Origin: Deltaproteobacteria bacterium
GTDB taxonomy: Bacteria; Desulfobacterota; Desulfobacteria; Desulfobacterales; UBA11574
Length of the DNA stretch: 12,431 nt
Reading direction: 5' to 3'
NCBI GenBank assembly: GCA_019314155.1
Contig: JAFCZV010000087.1
Coordinates: forward strand, 1-12,431
The position numbers were made by a program, and so were the translations under genes. This document shows positions 1 through 5,443 of this stretch, in pieces. A model generated the notes under the pieces. The model saw only the letters and a list, made by a program, of their open reading frames with translations. It had not been told where the DNA came from and searched no databases. Positions within the stretch are counted from its first letter, which is position 1; each line of letters starts with the position of its first letter.

Positions 1-1021
1 CTGGGCCATCGGTTGAAATACCCCTAAATTGGACCAGTTTCCGGTTTGAGCGACCTTTTCAATTCCTTCCATCGATTCCGGAGGCCCGATAAAAACCACA
101 ACGTTTTTATGCTGAATACGATCTTTTGGAATTTTAGTTTTTTCAATCGTCCAATCACCCATGACATAATTAAATAAATACATTTCACCTTTTTCCTCTA
201 AAAAACCTTTTGAACGCACAACCGAAGGAGGTAAGCCTTCAGCAACTGTTTTAACCTGATCAAGATTATCACCTGACCATCGGTAAGCAACCGACATAAG
301 CAGGTCCGGCGGTGTAATCTCAATATCAGGGCTGTCTAAAAGATCGTCAATAAACTTATCGAGCTCATCTTCTGATAATGCGGGTCTTTTATCTTTCTCA
401 GGGGCTGATTCCTTATCAACGTGTTCCGTCTTTTCTGCAAAGAAAAAGAATGTATCCAGAGGGATGTCGGCATAAGTCGTTTCAAAAAATATCGGATCAG
501 GATGAAATTCACGTATTACCTTCTTGACGTCTGCAATGGTCTCGGAAGAGGCCAGATCCGTCTTGTTAATAATAAAAACAGTGGAAGATGCGATCTGTTT
601 CTCCAAAGAGGCATAAATTTCATAAGCATCCAGAAAATGTACGGCATCAAAACTGCTCCAAATAATGAAAGCGATCATTAAAGATAGGGAGTTTCAAATC
701 CCTTTTCAAGTCTGACGGATTGGCGACGCCTGTCGATTCGATCAGAAGGACATCAGGTTGGACACTGGTGCACAGCTCGTAAAGGCCTTTGATGAAATCG
801 GTTTTAACGCAAACACAAAAGATGGATCCTTTACTGATTTCCATCATGTCGATTTCGTCCCCCTCTATTAATGTGCCGTCCAAACCGATCTCACCGAATT
901 CGTTCATCAAAATCGTCAGTTTCATATCTTCGGGGAACCTGTTAATGATACGGTTTAAAAAGGTGGTCTTTCCGCTTCCCAAAAAACCGGTAATCATGTA
1001 AACATAAGTTATATCGGACAT
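1..1021 (-). pseudogene. CobW/COG0523-family GTPase, frameshifted, 3' end beyond window
   Basis: P-loop GTPase of the CobW/P47K (COG0523) metallochaperone family. The first 124 codons hold Walker A GFLGSGKT (residues 12-19), NEFGEIGLDG and ESTGVANP, then hit TGA at 649-647. A second frame, open from about 648 to the window edge (216 codons), continues the family: DAVHFLDAY, the NKTD base-specificity motif, an acidic linker, then a typical CobW C-terminal domain (GVFQPMAQ at the edge). The gene is therefore split by a frameshift near 646-652, either a real lesion or a sequencing error. The usual CxCC motif is replaced by a CxC (FCVC, C69 and C71). ATG at 1021 lies 3 bp after the upstream stop, with AAAGGA as a somewhat distant ribosome site. 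The family binds Zn or Co and inserts metal using GTP; the client is unknown. If the frameshift is real, the product would lack its G4 motif and C-terminal domain. Confidence 0.85.
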
Positions 1022-1024
1022 GGC

Positions 1025-1270
1025 TTACATACTTTCCTTTATTTTTTCTTTGATTTCCTCAATTGAAAGGACCTTACCCACCGATACCACCTTGCCTTCA
1101 ATGACCAGACCCGGTGTCATGAATACACCCATTTTGGCGAAATAATTTATGTCTTTTACTTTCTTCACTGCAATATCAACAGAAGGGTCAAACTCTGAAG
1201 CAGCCGACACCGTGTTATCATAAAGATCATCGCAACGTTTGCAGCCCGGCCCCAATACCTCGACTTTCAT
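1025..1270 (-). CDS. Small thioredoxin-like redox-active disulfide protein
   Basis: This 81-residue protein starts MKVEVLGPGCKRC. It has a CxxC (C10-C13) directly after the first beta strand and a cis-proline motif TPG at 52-54, followed by the last strand and helix of a minimal thioredoxin fold. It matches the size and layout of the small 'redox-active disulfide protein 2' family (MTH895-like) and is probably cytoplasmic, with no signal peptide. The in-frame frame extends 30 codons further upstream, but ATG at 1270 is chosen because AAAGGAGGTGA sits just before it and the extra codons are not thioredoxin-like. The ribosome site is part of an 18-bp tandem duplication. The stop lies 3 bp before the downstream CobW gene, implying co-transcription. 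Its partner is unknown; thiol maintenance of the methyltransferase proteins is an inference. Confidence 0.85.
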   Translation of the reverse strand: MKVEVLGPGCKRCDDLYDNTVSAASEFDPSVDIAVKKVKDINYFAKMGVFMTPGLVIEGKVVSVGKVLSIEEIKEKIKESM

Positions 1271-1304
1271 GATTTCACCTCCTTTAATGATTTCACCTCC
1301 TTTA
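1269..1304 (-). repeat. Perfect 18-bp tandem duplication of the ribosome-binding site and start region
   Basis: Two identical 18-bp units (1269-1286 and 1287-1304 on the plus strand) place AAAGGAGGTGAAATC twice ahead of the thioredoxin-like gene. The copy nearer the gene is followed by ATG. The distal copy is followed by ATT, in the same frame because 18 is a multiple of three. The result is a double Shine-Dalgarno signal; translation from the ATT would add only IKGGEI to the N terminus. Confidence 0.85.
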
Positions 1305-1376
1305 CCTAAAACTTGTATTTCATTATCGGCTAAAGAATCATACCATCTTTTTATTCTCAAATTTCAACCATCTAAT

Positions 1377-1679
1377 TCATTCATATAAAGCTTCGGCCTT
1401 TCCCTTTTCCATATAGAGTTTTAGAAGGTTCTGACAGAATTTACAAACACCAAGAGAATCACCTGATTGTGTAAAACGCTTCCAAAGGTCAGAATATCTC
1501 TGCATATCCTTGGGATCCATTTTTTCATGTAATTGATTCGGGCTTTCCAGCTGTCTGATACGATCCGATTTTCCGCAATACAGGCACTTAATTCCAAAAA
1601 GAGCCATATCTGTTTTGGGCAAACCATGGTCAATAACAAACTGTCGCAGCTTTTGCACCGATTCATTGAATTCCATCAT
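1377..1679 (-). CDS. Small hypothetical protein with two CxxC pairs
   Basis: I do not recognise the family of this 100-residue protein. It has CLYC (C32, C35) and CKFC (C79, C82) about 43 residues apart. Two CxxC knuckles of this kind usually bind one Zn in a zinc-ribbon-like fold or act as a redox pair. The rest is charged, mostly helical and soluble, with no signal peptide or membrane segment. It starts at ATG 1679 (a second ATG follows at once), with AAGGGAG 11 nt upstream. It is the first gene after the GC-rich hairpin and a gap of about 240 bp, so it may head a separate transcript with the thioredoxin-like and CobW genes. It ends in TGA, but the codons beyond look non-coding, so selenocysteine readthrough is not proposed. 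Confidence 0.7.
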   Translation of the reverse strand: MMEFNESVQKLRQFVIDHGLPKTDMALFGIKCLYCGKSDRIRQLESPNQLHEKMDPKDMQRYSDLWKRFTQSGDSLGVCKFCQNLLKLYMEKGKAEALYE

Positions 1680-1872
1680 CTATATAACAACTCCCTTGAT
1701 TCTTTTGATAATTGAAAGCCGGTTATTCCTACTTGAACGCATCTTTAGACAAATCATGTGGCTAATCAGGAAAAAACAGAAAGATTGAATAAGCATTGCT
1801 TTGCAAATTTACTATCAATTGAAAACATATGATCTTTAATCGGCAGGAAGTTAATCTTCATTCGGGCAGAAT

Positions 1873-1894
1873 CGGGGCCCCTCGCGGGGCCCCG
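1873..1894 (-). terminator. Strong GC-only hairpin after the thioredoxin-like gene
   Basis: A perfect 9-bp stem, CGGGGCCCC with GGGGCCCCG, closes a 4-nt loop 29 bp downstream of the stop of the 1923-2321 gene. It lies in the 243-bp gap 1680-1922, where I see no gene. The minus-strand transcript has no U-tract after the stem (it reads ATTCTGCCC); the T-runs lie on the plus-strand side. It may be a U-tract-poor terminator, an mRNA 3'-end stabiliser or a processing barrier. Confidence 0.45.
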
Positions 1895-1922
1895 GCTTTT
1901 AGGTTTTAGAGTAGTGATCAAC

Positions 1923-2321
1923 TCACATTTTGGAATCCACACGAGTGTGCATACCTGCACCGGCTTTGGCAAGGTTTTCCTGTATCTTGTCAAATTCAAA
2001 CCCAACCTCGCGGAGTGAAATGATACGGTCTCTCATCGCCTCGGTAGGGGCCCGTGCTGCCATTTCATCAATGAGTTCCTCATATTGGGGAATAATACTT
2101 TCAAATACAAGGTCATTTTCAATGCAGATAGTTGGCAGAACCTTACCCTTGAGTTCAATGAACTTGCCGATGCCGTCTTTGTTTTTGATAGACCACTCCC
2201 TGTATGTGATCATCTCCTGGACATCCGAGGGCAAGGCTGCAATGGATTCCATCATGTATCCACAGGCAGCGCACTGCACACTGTCCAAAGTCAGCACATC
2301 AATATTAATTTTCTCTGCCAT
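1923..2321 (-). CDS. Thioredoxin-like CAAC protein of the methyltransferase cluster
   Basis: This 132-residue soluble protein has an N-terminal CxxC (C17-A-A-C20, in SVQCAACGYM) and a cis-proline-like LPT at 62-64 followed by the strand ICIEND. That is the order expected for a thioredoxin or glutaredoxin fold. A helical C-terminal extension (about 72-132) goes beyond the minimal fold. ATG at 2321 is chosen because AAAGGAGG lies about 8 nt upstream; the frame is open further up, but that part overlaps the end of the UroD-type gene. The gene starts 25 bp after the TAA of the putative selenoprotein, so the two are probably co-transcribed, and it could reduce that protein's Sec/Cys site (inference). 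I do not recognise a characterised homologue. Confidence 0.8.
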   Translation of the reverse strand: MAEKINIDVLTLDSVQCAACGYMMESIAALPSDVQEMITYREWSIKNKDGIGKFIELKGKVLPTICIENDLVFESIIPQYEELIDEMAARAPTEAMRDRIISLREVGFEFDKIQENLAKAGAGMHTRVDSKM

Positions 2322-2346
2322 AAACGTATCCTCCTTTCTTAGATTT

Positions 2347-3381
2347 TTACCAAGACTCCGGATACTTGGCGTAATATTGATAATACCAGTCTCTCGCTTC
2401 AATGGCTTGATCCATATGTTCCACCGGAACATCGTATGGCATGTCTCAGCCAGGGGCGAATGTATATCCAATGTGACCTCCGGCAGCCAGGCTGACGATG
2501 GCATCCTCTCTGGGCGATAGCAAGCCCAGGCTTAGCGCCAGGGTCAGTTTAAGATTGCCGCCAAAACCAACACCATGTTTCCGGCCAAGATCGCGGATAA
2601 AATTCATATTCATCTGCTCATCGATTGCGAAACCGTGGGTTCCGATTGTGGCAACATCTGTCATGACCTTGGTGGCATCACCACAAATAAAGAAGGACGA
2701 AGTCAAACCTGCATCGTGGATTACCTTGGTTGCCGCCTTAGTATGGGGGGTTACATAGCGCTGAAATGTCTCCGACTTGATCTGGGAGGCCACCGGATCA
2801 ACATTGGCGATAATTTCACACCCCATTTCCGCATAAAACTGCGCTGAGAGGGCTCCGATCTCACCGGCGAACTTGCATACCTCATCGGCAAATTCCGGAT
2901 TCTTATAAACATCGGTAAAAATTCTCACCCCCGCCAGATGAGCAGCCAGGGTCAACGGGCCGCAAAAAAGCCCCATCAGAACACAGTCGAGTTCATCCAG
3001 TTGGGGTCGGGCAATCTTGGCTGCCTCAAAAATCACCGGCCAGCGACCCGACTCCTTGGTGGGGAGCACGAGCCCGGCATCAGCCGGTGTCCTGTCAGAG
3101 CATGGATGGGTCGTCACAGACGGCACATTGTCAGGCCACCACTTTAAATCACAACCCACTGAATGGGCTTCCACTGACAGGTCAAAAAGCAGAGGAATTC
3201 CATCAGCTTTATACCTCCTGGCAGTCTCCACAAGCCCTTTAGCTAAAAGTTCGGGATCCTGAAGAAACTTGTCTGCCGGTTCATTGATGATAAAGGCGCA
3301 ATGAACCCCTGCATAAGGCACCCAGGGTGGTATATCAGTCCTTTTTCCCCTGTAGGCATCGATTAACATCTGTTTGGCCAT
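2347..3381 (-). CDS. UroD/MtaA-family methyltransferase, putative selenoprotein (in-frame TGA, Sec312)
   Basis: Uroporphyrinogen-decarboxylase-fold (TIM barrel) protein of the MtaA/MtbA methylcobalamin:thiol methyltransferase group. The first 311 codons end at FAPG, then TGA at 2448-2446. The frame continues DMPYDVPVEHMDQ and a Trp/Tyr-rich tail to TAA at 2349-2347. Full readthrough gives 344 residues, normal for the family. TGA replaces the Cys of the PG-C-D motif, which is intact in the paralogue at 8342-9421 (C327) and corresponds to the last thiolate zinc ligand of MtaA/MtbA. A SECIS-like hairpin follows at 2412-2439. The earlier His-x-Cys motif reads F-I-C (C233), so the usual His is Phe. 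ATG at 3381 has AAAGGAGG upstream. A mutated Cys codon (TGC or TGT to TGA) is the alternative. The substrate is unknown; coenzyme M itself is unlikely in a bacterium. Confidence 0.85.
2412..2448 (-). promoter_or_regulatory. Putative bacterial SECIS element with its UGA codon
   Basis: On the minus strand the TGA (2448-2446) is followed by 6 nt, then a hairpin. The lower stem is CCATA (2439-2435) with TATGG (2416-2412). A 3-nt 5' bulge CGA comes next, then the upper stem TGTTCC (2431-2426) with GGAACA (2422-2417), and a GGT loop (2425-2423). The bulged A can pair instead with T2416, giving a 7-bp upper stem. The loop starts 20 nt after the UGA and has G in its first two positions, fitting the known layout of bacterial SECIS elements read by SelB. 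The E. coli fdhF loop also begins GGU. Confidence 0.75.
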
Positions 3382-3482
3382 GAGTTTCCTCCTTTGTTAA
3401 AATTTTTTTATTCCTCGTTTTACGAGTCGGTCTTTCAATTTTTAAAAACACCACCCCCTTTCTACGGTTTAATCTCGCCGTC

Positions 3483-4445
3483 TTAAGTGTAATCACGCTT
3501 CAAACATACCTGAAGATCCTCGATTATCTGATCTTCGCTCACTTGCCAACCCACAAAGGTCAGCTTTGTCGTCCCTTTTGTATCCAGCACTTTCCAATCC
3601 GTCCTGCCGCCAACGTGATTTATTAAAAACAGTTTATTCTCTATAAGAGCAAAGCCTTTCAACCGATAAAGCTTGACGGGCAGGGCTTCGACAAAACGTT
3701 GAAAACAATCCATCTTAAACGGAACGTTCTCTTCAAAGGCAAAAGTTACATACCCTATCTCTTCAGCGCTTTTTTGATTTAGATTCACAAAAGGAAAATA
3801 AAGCTCTGCTGCATGATCCGTCTTAACGGCAAGTTTCCAGAGTACTTCGGGATCAATTTGGCAGTGGAGAGTCGGCACCAATGATAAAGAAGGTTTAATT
3901 TCCCGGATCTCTTGAAGACACCTGGGGATGTCTTCTTTGGGCAGAAGGTCAACCTTGTTAAAGAGTAATAGCTCAGCCGCTTTGATCTGATTGTAAAATA
4001 GAGGGCCAAAGTATTCCCGTCCCTCCCACAAGTCCCCATCCAAAACCGTAATGACTTTTATTTCGCCAATACGTTTTTTTATTTGAGACGAATCCAGTAA
4101 GCCCAAAATCTCAAATGGGTCAGCCACTCCCGTGGCTTCGATGAAAAGCCGGCTCGGATGAAACCCGTCCAGAATTTCTTTGACGGATTTGAGAAGATCG
4201 GCTTTTAGCGTACAGCAGATACAGCCGTTTGTCAATTCCACAACCTGGGTGTCGAATCCATCAAGAAGTTCCCCGTCAATTCCGATTTTACCGAATTCAT
4301 TGACCAATACCGCCGTCTGCGACAGGTCACCGGGCCACTGCAATATGTTCCTCAGCAGCGTGGTCTTCCCGGCCCCTAAAAATCCTGCAATAAGGACCAC
4401 GTCACAAAGTAAATGTTCTTCGGCCAATGTCATAATTGCTCTCAT
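3483..4445 (-). CDS. CobW/COG0523-family GTPase metallochaperone
   Basis: An intact 320-residue CobW/P47K GTPase. Visible motifs are Walker A GFLGAGKT (21-28), NEFGKIGIDG (49-58), the canonical metal-binding GCICC (74-78), EATGVADP (103-110) and NKVD (163-166), followed by a CobW C-terminal domain from about 210. Family members use GTP to deliver Zn, Co or another metal to a client protein. With UroD/MtaA-type enzymes (Zn thiolate sites) and cobalamin proteins on both sides, metal loading of the methyltransferases is a reasonable but unproven job. The start is uncertain: ATG at 4445 has a poor ribosome site, and ATG at 4433 (MTLAEE) is preceded by GAGAG and is equally possible. It lies 30 bp after the DUF2284-type gene. 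It is a paralogue of the broken CobW gene at 1-1021 and gives a useful alignment template for it. Confidence 0.9.
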   Translation of the reverse strand: MRAIMTLAEEHLLCDVVLIAGFLGAGKTTLLRNILQWPGDLSQTAVLVNEFGKIGIDGELLDGFDTQVVELTNGCICCTLKADLLKSVKEILDGFHPSRLFIEATGVADPFEILGLLDSSQIKKRIGEIKVITVLDGDLWEGREYFGPLFYNQIKAAELLLFNKVDLLPKEDIPRCLQEIREIKPSLSLVPTLHCQIDPEVLWKLAVKTDHAAELYFPFVNLNQKSAEEIGYVTFAFEENVPFKMDCFQRFVEALPVKLYRLKGFALIENKLFLINHVGGRTDWKVLDTKGTTKLTFVGWQVSEDQIIEDLQVCLKRDYT

Positions 4446-4475
4446 CCATTGAACAATAGAAGATAATCCTTCCCT

Positions 4476-5072
4476 CTATTCCACAAGAATGATGCCATAG
4501 TAACTGAAAGATTCATTCCTGTGTTTTGCAACCTTTGAGGTCGTTCCGAGATTTTTAAGCGTTCCAATCACGTCAATGTAAAAGGACTCGACACAAGGCC
4601 TTTTCTCCTGTGGAAAGAGGCAAGCTTCCGGATAAGCACACTCCTTGCAAAGCGCACAGGTCTCTCCCACCAGGCTGAAAGCCTTGTAATACCCTTGCAG
4701 AAAGAGCATACGCTCTAAACTTAAAGTTCCCTTCCAGTAACGTACCTGATTGGCCCTTTTGCGGGCATTATTACGATAAAAATCCGGGCAAGTCTGGGTG
4801 CCGACCAATAGAAGCGCGGTGGAATATTCTCCAAGAACCGTGCGAACCCTCTCAATATCAGGCGTGGCAGGCGGGCAGCACCAGTTGGTATTGTAGCGGT
4901 TACACCCGTAACAGCATTTCAGATTAACCCATTCTGCAATAATAATTTTATCAACAGAAAATGGAAAAATTGCTTCCAAACCATAGTCCTTGGCCTTTTT
5001 AAGAAGACGCTGGATCAAGGAATGGGATATCCCGGTCTTGTCCTTGAAGGACACGATTTTTCCGCTATCCAT
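4476..5072 (-). CDS. DUF2284-type cysteine-rich metal-binding protein
   Basis: This 198-residue soluble protein has the cysteine pattern of the DUF2284 (predicted metal-binding) family. The first cluster is KCCYGC plus NWCCPP (C53, C54, C57, C65, C66); the second is C139, C142, C145, C151 and C160 in ETCALCKECAYPEAC. The spacing suggests one or two Fe-S clusters or a Zn site; the biochemical role is unknown. Such proteins are often seen near UroD/MtaA-type and corrinoid methyltransferase genes (from memory). ATG at 5072 is preferred because GGAG lies 9 nt upstream. A TTG start at 5099 would add nine residues and overlap the previous gene's end by 11 bp, so a coupled start there cannot be excluded. 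It sits between the small Cys protein (stop at 5089) and the CobW gene. Confidence 0.8.
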   Translation of the reverse strand: MDSGKIVSFKDKTGISHSLIQRLLKKAKDYGLEAIFPFSVDKIIIAEWVNLKCCYGCNRYNTNWCCPPATPDIERVRTVLGEYSTALLLVGTQTCPDFYRNNARKRANQVRYWKGTLSLERMLFLQGYYKAFSLVGETCALCKECAYPEACLFPQEKRPCVESFYIDVIGTLKNLGTTSKVAKHRNESFSYYGIILVE

Positions 5073-5088
5073 AAACCCTTGCTCCGTT

Positions 5089-5412
5089 TTATTTTTCAAA
5101 CTTGATCCTTACATCCCGGGGAAGGGCCATCTCCATAGCCACTTCAACCGCTTTTAGCACTGCAACAGGGACAGGGCAGGAAGAGTGGCAGCCCGCCTGC
5201 TGTGCAGAAACATAAACCGGATTTTTGGTCACAGGCTTAAAAAGATCCCTCAAACCCATCTGGACAACATCCTCGGACAAACGCTTGATATGTTCACACT
5301 CCGATCCGGTAATCTTAAGGGAAACAGCCCGGGGTCCTTTCTTCCATGCCTCAATAACACAGGGAAAACCACAAATGCCGGATTCTACTTGCACTCGTAT
5401 AATTGGCGCCAT
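5089..5412 (-). CDS. Small conserved cysteine protein (DUF6951-like) of corrinoid methyltransferase clusters
   Basis: A 107-residue cytoplasmic protein with C14 and C18 in GICGFPC, C39 in SEC, and C75 and C79 in AGCHSSCPVP, ending with the motif KAVEVAMEMALPRDV. I recognise this as a small conserved family often found beside RACo and MtaA-type genes (possibly DUF6951; the number is from memory). No biochemical role is known to me. The paired cysteines and the His next to C75 suggest metal or cluster binding. It starts at ATG 5412, 31 bp after the RACo stop, with only a weak ribosome site (AGAG), so translation may be coupled. The operon position argues for an assembly or electron-transfer accessory role (inference). 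Confidence 0.75.
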   Translation of the reverse strand: MAPIIRVQVESGICGFPCVIEAWKKGPRAVSLKITGSECEHIKRLSEDVVQMGLRDLFKPVTKNPVYVSAQQAGCHSSCPVPVAVLKAVEVAMEMALPRDVRIKFEK

Positions 5413-5443
5413 TATTCTCTAAGATCCGGAAACAAACATTTCA

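Noticed and set aside
647..649. TGA ending the first CobW frame as a second selenocysteine codon
   Set aside because: The same frame beyond TGA gives only a few unrelated codons before another stop, whereas the family continues in a different frame. This is a frameshift, not recoding.
1374..1382. TGA at the end of the two-CxxC protein as Sec
   Set aside because: Codons beyond it are not protein-like, no suitable hairpin was seen, and the protein already has a sensible end.
2322..2504. N-terminal extension of the thioredoxin-like protein up to 2504
   Set aside because: The extension overlaps the UroD-type 3' end in another frame, and a strong ribosome site stands directly before ATG 2321.
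1930..2520. 196-codon open frame on the plus strand across the thioredoxin-like gene and the UroD-type 3' end
   Set aside because: It is antisense to two supported genes and looks like composition-driven open frame.
3382..3482. Leader peptide or promoter in the 101-bp gap before the selenoprotein candidate
   Set aside because: It holds AAGGGGGTGG, a 5-bp hairpin (CTCGT/ACGAG) and A/T runs, but no start codon at proper distance and no convincing promoter boxes.
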